DNA of 56,458 bases from an uncultured Verrucomicrobiae bacterium (GCA_937775205.1 CALKBX010000011.1:1-56458); one strand, 5' to 3'. Shown: positions 43,088 to 51,786, numbered from the stretch's first letter. Translations and numbers: made by a program. The notes: generated by a model from the sequence alone, not told the origin.

Positions 43088-43131
43088 GGACACGCTTTGC
43101 GTGTCCACGGACGCGCAAAGCGCGTCCCTAC
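43084..43131. repeat. Inverted repeat overlapping the ATPase stop codon
   Basis: GTAGGGA at 43084-43090 pairs with TCCCTAC at 43125-43131, and the interior holds two palindromes, ACACGCTTTGCGTGT and ACGCGCAAAGCGCGT. The TAG stop of the ATPase (43085-43087) is made by the repeat. It lies between convergent genes and may act as a terminator or a mobile repeat element. Confidence 0.85.
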
Positions 43132-43134
43132 CGA

Positions 43135-43920
43135 CTACTTACTCCCCGGAAATGAAATATCCGGAAAACTCGTCCACTTGTCATCCTCCGGATCCCGCGC
43201 GGAAGCGGATACCGTCGGCGCAGTAAAATCTTCCTCCTCCGCAGCAACTTCTACTGCGACCTCGGGTTGAGGCAATGGCTCAGGCTCCGTGGATTCTTCT
43301 TCAACCTCCACATCCTCCGCAAACGAACTGCGCGGAAATGACGAACTGCTGCTTGTAAATGAACTGCTGCTGGTGAACGGGCTGCTGTACGTGGGCTCCT
43401 TTTTCGCAGCCGCAATGGGAGTTAGCGTCACGCTGTTCTTATCTGCCCACACCACGTGCACCGCCGGCACCACGCCCACCTCGATTTGAACCTCGTGAAA
43501 GGTCAACCGTCGCAGATGCACCTTGTCCTCCAGCGCCTCGGCTTTGAAAAGCGACTTCAGCATACTGCTTAGCAGTTTATTGTCCGCGTGCTGTTGGAGA
43601 AGGCGTTCCTGTTTGCGCGCGTTGATTCCCGATTCGCGCCGCAGCACCGAAACCACCTTCGGGTTGAACCCCATCTCCAGCCGAATGGCTTGAAGTTTGT
43701 AGCCGGCCTCTTTGAAAACCCGCTCGGCGTTCTGGATTTTTTCCAGACTTTCCATCATCTTTTCTTCGCTGTCCGCTTTCAAATCGTCCACCGTGCTTTC
43801 CACGTCGGCGCGGATGTCGCGAATGGTCTCCGCGCCCTCCTCGACCATCGCGCGGATTTCCTCCGCTTTGGTTTTGTAGTGTTCGACTTTTGATTTTAGG
43901 TTCTTGATAAACTTGGCCAT
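43135..43920 (-). CDS. Coiled-coil protein with Ser-rich and acidic tail
   Basis: The ATG at 43920 gives a 261-residue protein, MAKFIKNLKSKVEHYKTKAE. The N-terminal 90 residues are charged coiled coil (EEIRAMVEEGAETIRDIRAD). About 95-165 forms a compact domain (FNPKVVSVLRRESGINARK, QHADNKLLSSMLKSLFKAEA). A Ser/Thr/Phe stretch (about 180-205, partly from an approximately 21-base repeat) and a Glu/Pro-rich tail follow. It has no signal or membrane segment. It is convergent with the ATPase and divergent from the PLD-like gene. It may be a cytoplasmic partner of this system. The family was not recognised. Confidence 0.7.
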   Translation of the reverse strand: MAKFIKNLKSKVEHYKTKAEEIRAMVEEGAETIRDIRADVESTVDDLKADSEEKMMESLEKIQNAERVFKEAGYKLQAIRLEMGFNPKVVSVLRRESGINARKQERLLQQHADNKLLSSMLKSLFKAEALEDKVHLRRLTFHEVQIEVGVVPAVHVVWADKNSVTLTPIAAAKKEPTYSSPFTSSSSFTSSSSSFPRSSFAEDVEVEEESTEPEPLPQPEVAVEVAAEEEDFTAPTVSASARDPEDDKWTSFPDISFPGSK

Positions 43921-44050
43921 AGTTTTGCCTTTAGATTGACGGTTTAGTTGTCGCGTGGGTGACAATATTCTACAAAAAAAAACCCTTTCAGGAAACCTTT
44001 TTCGTTGGCGAATTCGGCCCCACGCGGTAAAGTGCACATCCCAGCGCCAA

Positions 44051-44079
44051 ATGCCCCGATTTAATAAAATGGGGCGCAT
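44051..44079 (+). promoter_or_regulatory. GC-rich hairpin before the PLD-like gene
   Basis: GCCCC (44053-44057) pairs with GGGGC (44071-44075) around an AT-rich 13-base loop, seven bases before the expected ribosome-binding zone of the ATG at 44087. It lies between divergent genes and might be an operator or leader hairpin. Confidence 0.3.
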
Positions 44080-44086
44080 TTTAACT

Positions 44087-44791
44087 ATGAAAGATCACGA
44101 GGTTAAAGCCCTTTTCCAATCGACGCTGGAGGATTTCCAGCTCTCACGCAGTGAACGCAGCGAGGTCCGTGCGCTTACCGATTCCATCAACGGCAACGAG
44201 CAACGTCGCGCCCTTTACCGCAGCATGGCCTTCGATGCCGCGCGCGAAGCCCTCGCCAGCGCCGACACCGGCCAGCGCCATCAGGTTTTGGAGTGGCTGG
44301 AAAACACAGTAAAAACCCTGCACCCCGCCGAGAACCTCCCCAACACCGGCAAGGCTAGGGCGGCAGCCGCATTCTTCAGCCCCGACGATAATTGCGCGGG
44401 CAAGATCATCGATTGCTTTGCGCAAGCGCGCGCCTCGGTGGATATTTGCGTGTTCACCATCACCGACAACCGCATTGTCGACGCCATCGAAAAAGCTCAT
44501 CGCCGCCGCGTGCAAATTCGCGTCATCAGCGATGATGATAAATCGATGGACGCCGGCTCGGACATCGAACGCCTCGAGCGCGCCGGCATCGCCGTGCGCA
44601 TGGATCGGTCCAAACATCATATGCATCACAAATTCGCCATCTTCGATAAAACCCAATTACTCACTGGCAGTTACAATTGGACCCGCTCCGCCTCGCTGCA
44701 CAACGATGAGAATTTCCTCATCACCGGCGATGCTGAATTGCTCAAAGCCTTCACCCGAATGTTTGACAAACTTTGGCGTAACTTCAGTTAA
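44087..44791 (+). CDS. Single-HKD phospholipase-D-like protein, probable nuclease
   Basis: The ATG at 44087 gives a 234-residue protein starting MKDHEVKALFQSTLEDFQ. The N-terminal 90 residues are helical. The PLD fold follows (FFSPDDNCAGKIIDCFAQAR), with HMHHKFAIFD containing one HxK(x)4D motif (His180, Lys182, Asp187) and the common LLTGSYNWT. Single-HKD proteins dimerise to form an active site; such forms include nucleases (Nuc/BfiI) and MitoPLD. No signal peptide is seen, so a cytoplasmic nuclease or phosphodiesterase is likely. GTG at 44794, only two bases later, starts the membrane protein. Confidence 0.8.
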   Translation: MKDHEVKALFQSTLEDFQLSRSERSEVRALTDSINGNEQRRALYRSMAFDAAREALASADTGQRHQVLEWLENTVKTLHPAENLPNTGKARAAAAFFSPDDNCAGKIIDCFAQARASVDICVFTITDNRIVDAIEKAHRRRVQIRVISDDDKSMDAGSDIERLERAGIAVRMDRSKHHMHHKFAIFDKTQLLTGSYNWTRSASLHNDENFLITGDAELLKAFTRMFDKLWRNFS

Positions 44792-44793
44792 CC

Positions 44794-46677
44794 GTGGCCA
44801 AACCCCGACATCAACCTCGTGGCACCGCGGCCCCGCGAGGCGCGGGTGATGTGAAGTTGCGGTTGCGATTGCCGACCGATGGCTCGGTGGACCTCGATAA
44901 ACTCCGCGCCGCTCTCGAGGCGCAGCTGCAAAAGAACCGCCAGCCGGTCGCGGAAGAACCCGTCGTCGTGGAGCCGGTAATCGTCCAGCCCGCGCCGCAG
45001 CCCCAACCCGAAGTTGCCACCGAACCCTCCGCTGCGTGGGCGTGGGTCAAGGCCCGCCCGTTTTTCCTCACCGGAATTGCTTCCGCGCTGTTCTCTTTCG
45101 GGACGGGCATTGTGCTCATCGTGCGTCACAATTCTGGTGCCGCTCCGGGTGGGTTCGGTTGGCTTTTTGTCCTCGGTTTGCTGGCGCTCATCACCAGCTT
45201 CGTCTTCGTCATCAAACGCGAACGCAAAACAATCGCGCCCACCGCCGCCCAAACCACCTCCGTGTGGGATTGGGTAAAGCAGCACAAAAAAATCGTCATC
45301 GGCACCGGCCTCGGCCTGGCGACGCTCATCGTCCTCGGCCTGTGGATTGCCGCCTTTACCCAATCAGGCGGTACGGATCCTAAACCTAAGGAAATCGCCA
45401 AAGGCACTACGCCGCCCAAGGTCATCACGCCCACCCCACCCATTACACCGCCGCCGCCGGTCACGCCTCCGCAACCTTCCGAACCGACGGGCGAATCCGT
45501 CACCACCTTCAAACCCGCCGACGGATTCACTGGGCGTTTGATGGTTGTATTCTCCATCTGCTGTGCGCTTGGCCTTGGCGGTTTGCAAATGCGCCGCGTG
45601 GAAGATTCAATGTTCCCCACATCCGAAGAAAAACAAGCTGCCGCCAAAGCCGGCTACATTGATTTCTGGCACGGCTTCCGCCATTTTCTTGCCGCCCAAG
45701 GTGGCTTCGTGCTTGTCGCTGTCGCCACAGGAGCGGTGGTGTTAATTTGGAACACTGCTAGTATTTACCAATTCGATAATGCGAATGGCAGGGTGTTCTA
45801 TAGGCCCGGCCCCGTTTTTTCATGGACGCTCGCGGGTATGGGCTTGGCTGGTTTGGGGGTTATGATGCTGGGCGCGGCGGGCGTGAATCTCATGCCGACG
45901 TTGGATCGAAAGGTGCAACCAACCATCGCGGGATCAGCGATTATGCGCTTTGCCCTCCGAAAAATTTGGCACATTATTTTGATAGGGTTGATATTTGGAG
46001 CTGTGATTTCTGTATCACTCGTGGAGCCCATACGTTTTTGGTGGGATCTTTGGCTCAAGTGGTCGTTGGGCATCGGTATGGTTGTGGCTTGTTGCTGGAA
46101 CGGCGCGAAGCTCATCTCCAAGGAAAAAGAGATCAAGCCGCTACCTCGCACCCGCCCCGGCCAGTTTCGTGTACTGCAGTTTTTTAACCTGCCGTTGCTT
46201 ACGGCAATCACACTGTTGGCTACCGGCGGCGTGATGCTACTCGGGCAGTTTCATTGGCTGCAACTGTGGTGGATCACCCCACTGATCGGTCTGGGCATCA
46301 CTCTTGCACTAGCAGCATTGCAAACCGTTCCACGTCTGCTGCGCCACTGGATGGAGATTCTGTTCTTCCCCGCCATCGTGGCCTTGATTTGCGATTGGCT
46401 GGTTTGGCCCAATTCACCCAATCATCCATTTTGGATTGTGTTGGGCATTCTGTCTGGTCTGTTTGCGTTGGGCATTTGCCTCACCGAAGGCAAAAAAACT
46501 GAGAGCGGCTGGCTACTGTTCATCCCTCCCAGTCGTAGCCAATTCCAGCCCGTGCTCAACCCAGACAAATCGGGCCTCCAAGTCCGCTGGGGCAGCCTGC
46601 TTATCATCGTGGCCGCGACCCTACTCCTTGTTGCTTCCGCCGCTAAATGGGCCTGGAGTGGATTACCTGAATCCTAG
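44794..46677 (+). CDS. Polytopic membrane protein with Pro-rich linkers (about 13 TM)
   Basis: This 627-residue protein with GTG start lies 2 bases after the PLD-like stop. The first 85 residues are soluble, basic then Pro/Glu/Val-rich (QPVAEEPVVVEPVIVQPAPQ). Three membrane segments follow (GIASALFSFGTGIVLIV, GWLFVLGLLALITSFVFVI, GTGLGLATLIVLGLWIAAF), then a Pro/Thr linker (TPTPPITPPPPVTPPQPSEP) and about ten more membrane segments. No transporter or enzyme family was recognised. Translational coupling to the nuclease implies a shared role, perhaps anchoring the system in the membrane next to the flotillin. Confidence 0.72.
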   Translation: MAKPRHQPRGTAAPRGAGDVKLRLRLPTDGSVDLDKLRAALEAQLQKNRQPVAEEPVVVEPVIVQPAPQPQPEVATEPSAAWAWVKARPFFLTGIASALFSFGTGIVLIVRHNSGAAPGGFGWLFVLGLLALITSFVFVIKRERKTIAPTAAQTTSVWDWVKQHKKIVIGTGLGLATLIVLGLWIAAFTQSGGTDPKPKEIAKGTTPPKVITPTPPITPPPPVTPPQPSEPTGESVTTFKPADGFTGRLMVVFSICCALGLGGLQMRRVEDSMFPTSEEKQAAAKAGYIDFWHGFRHFLAAQGGFVLVAVATGAVVLIWNTASIYQFDNANGRVFYRPGPVFSWTLAGMGLAGLGVMMLGAAGVNLMPTLDRKVQPTIAGSAIMRFALRKIWHIILIGLIFGAVISVSLVEPIRFWWDLWLKWSLGIGMVVACCWNGAKLISKEKEIKPLPRTRPGQFRVLQFFNLPLLTAITLLATGGVMLLGQFHWLQLWWITPLIGLGITLALAALQTVPRLLRHWMEILFFPAIVALICDWLVWPNSPNHPFWIVLGILSGLFALGICLTEGKKTESGWLLFIPPSRSQFQPVLNPDKSGLQVRWGSLLIIVAATLLLVASAAKWAWSGLPES

Positions 46678-46777
46678 CCAACCGTGAAGGCTCCGACCAG
46701 TTGGTCCTGATTTCAAAGGCGATACATTGTCGAATACTCTTGCCGTAGAGGGCTTCTAACAGGAGAATTTTTTCAGC

Positions 46778-49153
46778 ATGAATTTGCGAATTCATCATTG
46801 GCTGCCGGTTGTGTTGTTGTCCTTTTCCGCAACCGCCGTACCCAAGGTTACGCAGCACGACGCCATTCCGGTGTTGCTGCGGCGGTGCGTGATATGCCAT
46901 GGGCAGGACGCGCGCGAGGGCGGGCTCGACCTCCGTACCAAGGGCGCCATGCTCAAGGGCAAGGCATTCGTTTCGGGCAAGCCAAATGAGAGCGCGATGA
47001 TCAAGCGCATCGTCTCTCGCCAATGTCCGCCGGATAAAAACATCAGCATGGCCGGCATCGAGCGGATGGCGCCGCGCGAGCTGCAAACCCTCCGCGACTG
47101 GATCGCCGCCGGTGCGCCGGAGACCCAGCAAACACTGAAACCCGTGAAGCAAAAACCCGACGCTCGTGGGCATTGGGCCTTCCAGCCACCCAAGCGACCG
47201 GCCATCCCAAAAATTGACATTCGCCAATCGCAAATCCGAAATCCCATCGACGCTTTTTTGCTGAGAAAGCTGACGGCAAACAAACTGGATTATTCGCCCG
47301 AGGCATCCACGCTCACGCTGCTGCGGCGCGTCACCTTCGACCTCACAGGACTGCCGCCCACGCTGGCGGAAATGGCGGCGTTTGAAAAAGATTCAATCCG
47401 CAATCCGCAATCCGCATTCGAAACTGTGGTCGACCGCCTGCTCGCCTCCCCCGCGTATGGCGTGCGCTGGGGTCGGCATTGGCTGGACTTGGCGGGTTAT
47501 TCCGATTCCGAGGGCAAACGCAATGCGGACATGATTCGCGATTATGCGTGGAGATATCGTGATTACGTCATCAACGCTTTCAACGCCGACAAGCCGTACA
47601 ATGAGTTTTTAATCGAGCAAATCGCCGGCGATGAGTTGGTCGATTATTCCAATCCCGATGCAATCGATGCCAACATCATTGAGAAACTTGTCGCCACCGG
47701 TTTCCTGCGCATGGCCCCCGACGGCACCAGCGCCAATCCAGTCAATCGCGTCGAGGACCGAATCGAGGTCATCGGCGACGAGCTGCAAATCCTCGCCGGC
47801 GGCGTGATGGGGCTGACCATGGAATGTGCGCGTTGCCACGATCACAAGTACGACCCAATCAGCCAGCGCGATTACTATTCATTCGCCGCCATTTTCAAGG
47901 CCGCCTACGACGAGTACAACTGGCTCACCCCACAGCCCTTCCGCAATCAATGGGCCGGCAGCACGCGCCGCCATCTCGAGGTGATGCTGCCGGTGGAACG
48001 AAAGAAAGTGGAGGCGCGCAACGCCGAGTTGGATGTTAAAATCAAGCTATTGGAAAAGCAGCGCAAAGCCGAGAAAGACAAAAAGAAAAGAGTCGAGCTG
48101 AAAAAGAAAACCGATGAACTGAAGGCCAAGAAAAACGACCAGCCGCTCATCCGCGCGCTGTGGGATCGCGGCGAATCCTCACCGACTTACATCAACCTTC
48201 GCGGCAATCTCGGCAGCCCCGGGCCGCTCGTGCAGCCGGCTTTGCCGCAAGTGTTCTCCAGCAAACCCTTTCAACCCGCGAAGGCCGCCGGCAAAAACAA
48301 AACCGGCAACCGCCTCGCCCTTGCGCGTTGGCTCACGCAGCCGAATCACCCACTCACCGCGCGCGTGTGGGTGAACCGCGTTTGGAAACACCACTTCGGC
48401 CGGGGTATCGTCAGCAGTCTCGACAACTTCGGCAAACTCGGCACGCCGCCAACCCATCCCGAGTTGATCGACTGGCTCGCCGTCGAATTGGTCGAAAACA
48501 AATGGAGCACCAAACACCTCCACCGCCTAATCTGCACCAGCACCGCCTATCGCCAATCTTCCATCAACCCTCATCCATCAACCCTCAACCACTATAGCAG
48601 AATGCCCATGAGTCGGCTCGATGCCGAGGAACTGCACGACGGCTTGCTCGCCATCACCGGCCGCTTGAACCGGCGCCTCGGCGGCCAGCCCGATGACGTG
48701 CAGGTGCGCGAGGGCGGCTACGTGACCGGCAAGCCGGGCGAAGGCGGCTGGCGGCGCAGCATTTACATTCGCCAACGTCGCAAGCATATGATGACGATGC
48801 TTGAGACTTTCGATTTGCCCGCCATGAATCCGAACTGTGTTACGCGCATCAATTCCACCGTGGTGCAGCAGCCGCTGTTTTTGTTGCACGACAAAGTAGT
48901 GCACGACCTTTCGCGCAAGCTGGCCGCTGAAATTCAAAAGGAAGCCAAGGGCATCGAGCCGGTCATTCGGCTGGCCTACCGCAAGATTGTAAACCGGCCG
49001 CCCTCGAAAGAGGAACTGGCCCGCACCACCGAGGCGATGAAAGAATTGGAACGCGAATTCACCGCCGCCAAACAAACCGGCCAACGCAACAAGGCGCTCG
49101 CCGCGGTGTGCCATGCACTGTTTAATTCGGCGGCGTTTTTGTATATTGATTGA
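46778..49153 (+). CDS. DUF1549/DUF1553 protein with N-terminal cytochrome c motif
   Basis: This 791-residue secreted protein has a signal peptide (1-20) and a PVC-type c-haem motif CVICH (Cys37-His41). DUF1549 follows (about 150-390, GRHWLDLAGYSDSEGKRNAD, CARCHDHKYDPI) and DUF1553 (about 500-760, NRLALARWLTQPNHPLTARV, FDLPAMNPNCVTR). A Lys/Glu-rich helix lies at about 405-460. The family is abundant in Planctomycetes and Verrucomicrobia, and is thought to act in periplasmic degradation of complex polysaccharide, usually with a DUF1501 partner, here next. Three period-7 repeats lie in the coding region. An AGGAG motif precedes the ATG. Confidence 0.9.
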   Translation: MNLRIHHWLPVVLLSFSATAVPKVTQHDAIPVLLRRCVICHGQDAREGGLDLRTKGAMLKGKAFVSGKPNESAMIKRIVSRQCPPDKNISMAGIERMAPRELQTLRDWIAAGAPETQQTLKPVKQKPDARGHWAFQPPKRPAIPKIDIRQSQIRNPIDAFLLRKLTANKLDYSPEASTLTLLRRVTFDLTGLPPTLAEMAAFEKDSIRNPQSAFETVVDRLLASPAYGVRWGRHWLDLAGYSDSEGKRNADMIRDYAWRYRDYVINAFNADKPYNEFLIEQIAGDELVDYSNPDAIDANIIEKLVATGFLRMAPDGTSANPVNRVEDRIEVIGDELQILAGGVMGLTMECARCHDHKYDPISQRDYYSFAAIFKAAYDEYNWLTPQPFRNQWAGSTRRHLEVMLPVERKKVEARNAELDVKIKLLEKQRKAEKDKKKRVELKKKTDELKAKKNDQPLIRALWDRGESSPTYINLRGNLGSPGPLVQPALPQVFSSKPFQPAKAAGKNKTGNRLALARWLTQPNHPLTARVWVNRVWKHHFGRGIVSSLDNFGKLGTPPTHPELIDWLAVELVENKWSTKHLHRLICTSTAYRQSSINPHPSTLNHYSRMPMSRLDAEELHDGLLAITGRLNRRLGGQPDDVQVREGGYVTGKPGEGGWRRSIYIRQRRKHMMTMLETFDLPAMNPNCVTRINSTVVQQPLFLLHDKVVHDLSRKLAAEIQKEAKGIEPVIRLAYRKIVNRPPSKEELARTTEAMKELEREFTAAKQTGQRNKALAAVCHALFNSAAFLYID
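47215..47242 (+). repeat. In-gene period-7 repeat, array 1
   Basis: Four heptamers, TGACATT, CGCCAAT, CGCAAAT, CCGAAAT, encode DIRQSQIRNP in the linker before the DUF1549 domain of the 46778 gene. Confidence 0.65.
47392..47419 (+). repeat. In-gene period-7 repeat, array 2
   Basis: TTCAATC, CGCAATC, CGCAATC, CGCATTC encode SIRNPQSAF in a loop of the DUF1549 domain. The last three units differ by one base at most. Confidence 0.85.
48557..48591 (+). repeat. In-gene period-7 repeat, array 3
   Basis: TCTTCCA, TCAACCC, TCATCCA, TCAACCC, TCAACCA encode SSINPHPSTLNH, inserted just after the STAYRQ motif of DUF1553. Confidence 0.8.
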
Positions 49154-49154
49154 A

Positions 49155-50594
49155 ATGAACCCAAACGAAATCAATCGACGCACTTTCTTCGACCGCGTGG
49201 GCGACGGCCTGTACGGCGCGGCACTGGCGTCGTTGCTGACGCGTGACTTGTACGGAGCGGGGCCGCATCACCAAACCGCGCTGCCCACGGACACGCGGCC
49301 GCGCCAACCACACTTCGCGCCCAAGGCGAAGTCGGTGATTCAGCTCTGCATGCAGGGCGGGCCGTCGCAGGTGGATTTGTTTGACCCCAAACCGGCGCTG
49401 GATAAATTTCACGGCAAGGACGCGCCGGAGGAATTTACCAAGGTCGCGCCGGCCGGCCGCAGCCGGAAGGGGCAGCTCATGCGCAGCCATTTCAAGTTTG
49501 CGCAGCACGGCCAAGGCGGCGCGTGGGTGAGCGAGTTGCTGCCGGAGACGGCCAAGGAGATGGATCACATCGCCGTCATTCGCTCGATGTTCAACGTGCA
49601 CGAAAACCATGAGCCGGCGTGTTACAAATGGCAGAGCGGCGAGACCTTTCCCGGCCACCCAACCTTGGGCGCGTGGGTTACGTATGGCCTTGGCAGTGTG
49701 AGTCAAAATCTGCCGGCTTACGTGGTGCTGGCAGACCCACAAAACTCGCTGCCGGTCAATGGCGTGGAAAACTGGATGAGCGGATATTTGCCGCCGCTGT
49801 TTCAGGGCACGTCCATCAAAAGCGAAGGCACGCCGATGCTGCATCTCAAGGCGGACTTCGACGAGCCCGCGGGCGTCACCGCCGCCAAGCGCAATCTCAT
49901 CAATGCCCTCGACCGCATCCACAAGGCACGCCGCCCCAATCAGCCCGTGCTCGACTCGCGTATTGCCAATTATCAAATGGCCGCGCGCATGCAGGTGGAA
50001 GCCACCGAGGTGCTGGATATCTCGCGCGAAACGGAAGCCACGCGCAAGCTGTACGGCATCGGCGAAAAAGAAACAGACAACTTCGGCAAACGCTGCCTGA
50101 TGGCGCGCCGTCTAGTCGAGCGCGGCGTGCGGTTCGTGCAAATTTATCCGAAGGGCCAAATGTGGGACAACCACGACAACATCAAGACTTCATTGCCGGC
50201 AGCCTGTAAACAAAGCGATCTTCCCACTGCCGGATTACTGCGTGATCTGCGGCAACGCGGACTGCTCGACGATGTGCTTATTCTGTGGGGCGGAGAATTC
50301 GGTCGATTGCCAATGGCTCAGGGTGAATATGCCGAGGCCGGCCGCGACCACGGCCCGAGCGGGTTCACCAACTGGATGGCCGGCGGCGGAGTCAAGGGCG
50401 GCACGGTTTACGGCGAAACGGATGACATCGGCTACGGTGCCGTGAAGGATCGCGTGAGCATTCAGGATTGGCATGCGACCATTTTACACCAGCTAGGAAT
50501 TGATCACGAAAAACTTTTCTTCGACCGCAACGGCCTGCACGAGAAACTCACGCACACGCATCCCACGCGGGTGGTGAAGGAGATATTGGCTTAG
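49155..50594 (+). CDS. DUF1501 protein, first pair
   Basis: The ATG at 49155 gives a 479-residue protein, MNPNEINRRTFFDRVGDGLY, with a twin-arginine-type start; it lies one base after the preceding stop. DUF1501 has an alkaline-phosphatase/sulfatase-like fold: LCMQGGPSQVDLFDPKPALD, RSMFNVHENHEPACY, VLILWGGEFGRLP, GRDHGPSG. The Tat signal suggests metal loading before export. The function is not established, and pairing with DUF1549/DUF1553 proteins is a PVC hallmark. It probably works with the haem protein encoded directly upstream. Confidence 0.9.
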   Translation: MNPNEINRRTFFDRVGDGLYGAALASLLTRDLYGAGPHHQTALPTDTRPRQPHFAPKAKSVIQLCMQGGPSQVDLFDPKPALDKFHGKDAPEEFTKVAPAGRSRKGQLMRSHFKFAQHGQGGAWVSELLPETAKEMDHIAVIRSMFNVHENHEPACYKWQSGETFPGHPTLGAWVTYGLGSVSQNLPAYVVLADPQNSLPVNGVENWMSGYLPPLFQGTSIKSEGTPMLHLKADFDEPAGVTAAKRNLINALDRIHKARRPNQPVLDSRIANYQMAARMQVEATEVLDISRETEATRKLYGIGEKETDNFGKRCLMARRLVERGVRFVQIYPKGQMWDNHDNIKTSLPAACKQSDLPTAGLLRDLRQRGLLDDVLILWGGEFGRLPMAQGEYAEAGRDHGPSGFTNWMAGGGVKGGTVYGETDDIGYGAVKDRVSIQDWHATILHQLGIDHEKLFFDRNGLHEKLTHTHPTRVVKEILA

Positions 50595-50595
50595 G

Positions 50596-51362
50596 TTATT
50601 TCGCGTTTTCAAAACACATCACTTGGCCGTCCACCAGTGTCACCAAAATCCGTCCCGTACTGTCGATGCTCGCACCGCCTTTAATCGGTTGGGCCGGGAG
50701 TTTGGCGGTCCATTCGTCTTTGCCGGTTTTGAGGGAGTGGTGATGATGGTGATGAAGGGTTCCTTCTCCGCACCCGCATCGCCGACGCCGAGGAGGCGAG
50801 TTTTGCCGACGATGAATCCGGCGAAGCGGCGATTGCGGGCATCGCGCCACAGCACTTTGCGTTGGGGCGCGCCCCGGCGGGCATTCCAGCGCGCGCGTTC
50901 CTTGGTGAGCTTCGGCGCGCCCGGCGCCCCGTTTGGCATTGCGGCGAGTGCGTGGAGGAAGTTGAATTTATTGCCCTCATAGCTGGCATCGAAGACCAAC
51001 TCGCGTCCATCGGCCAGCGTGTGTGCGAGTGACACATAATTTCCGTACTCGGGATAGTAGGGATAAAACGCGGTGCGATATCCGGATTGCGGATTGTCGA
51101 CCGGCGTGTTTACGCACTTGCCGTCGTCGAGATTGAACCGCGCCACTTCCTGCACGCCGCCGCCGAGGAAGCAGAGCTTGCCGTTTTCCATGAACAAACT
51201 GCCCTGCATGCTCACGCCGCTGTTCACTTTTTCATTGAGCGAACCACTGCTGTCATTGTGCCACTTGAGCTTGCCGGTGATGGCGTCGAGCGCGACGACA
51301 TGGGTGCCATCGTAATGCGCGATGCCGGCCGAGGCGTACACCGTGCCGTTTTCAACAAGCAC
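50596..51362 (-). pseudogene. PQQ-like beta-propeller protein remnant, 5' truncated and frameshifted
   Basis: The minus-strand sequence begins open at about 51376 (SGVLVENGTVYASAGIAHYD) and has propeller-type repeats: VVALDAITGKLKW, GGGVQEVARFNLDDGKCV, SLKTGKDEWTAKLPAQPIKG, then STGRILVTLVDGQVMCFENA and a stop at 50596. The frame changes near 50735-50755 within a CAT/CAC-rich stretch. PQQ-domain proteins of this type are usually over 500 residues, so the 5' half is gone. Sequence upstream of 51376 is unrelated. It is a pseudogene left between two DUF1549/DUF1501 pairs. Confidence 0.7.
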
Positions 51363-51399
51363 GCCGCTCGCTGAAAGTAACCGAAAGGTTCATTACGGG

Positions 51400-51612
51400 G
51401 TTCTGGCGCATCCTGAGCATGGCGACGATTGTTCGTTGCTCGCTCGGATGGGCTACACGCGCAGAAGTGACTACAACAGCGGCCTGACAAGGCCGGGACT
51501 GATCTCGAATCCACCTACGGGCAGCCAGAATTAACCAGAAGAAAAGCGGGCCAAGAGCCCGAACGTTTACAGGAACGGCACCCCTGCATCGGCAACGGTG
51601 CGGGGTCTTTTT
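51400..51612 (+). ncRNA. Candidate structured RNA ending in a terminator
   Basis: The interval within the 486-base gene-poor gap carries three hairpins: CGGCCT/AGGCCG (51480-51495), CGGGC/GCCCG (51547-51561) and ACCCCTGCA/TGCGGGGT (51580-51606, one bulge). The last is directly followed by CTTTTT (51607-51612), a rho-independent terminator. An upstream GAGC...GCTC pair near 51415-51442 is also possible. No known RNA family was recognised. A peptide reading (51322-51534) exists on this strand but has no clear start or family. Confidence 0.4.
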
Positions 51613-51615
51613 GTC

Positions 51616-51786
51616 TCATGGTTTTGTTTGTTTGGGCGCGGGACTCTTCTTCACCAACTCCAGTGATTTCTGGATAAGGATTTCGCCGGTCATTTCACCG
51701 AGGCTGAACTGGGCGAAGCCGCTTCAATCCGGGAGCTGTTCATCGGCTTCCAAAAGCATCTTTTTCAGGCTGCGTAGAATCAGTCT
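51616..51786 (-). pseudogene. C-terminal gene fragment with in-frame TGA
   Basis: The minus frame reads RLILRSLKKMLLEADEQLPD, a TGA at 51726-51724, then SGFAQFSLGEMTGEILIQKS and LELVKKSPAPKQTKP before a stop at 51618-51616. The amphipathic sequence looks like the end of a once-real protein rather than noise. The family is unknown. It is part of an eroded region. Confidence 0.3.

Noticed and set aside
47215..48591. CRISPR array from short repeats
   Set aside because: Units are 7 bases, contiguous, without spacers, and in a coding sequence.
50735..50752. Six-histidine tag suggesting vector sequence
   Set aside because: The His run exists only in one frame of a CAC/CAT-rich stretch in a decayed propeller gene, with no vector sequence around it.
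51505..51526. tRNA 3' end (TCGAATCC...CCA-like)
   Set aside because: No acceptor partner, D-arm or anticodon arm can be drawn upstream.
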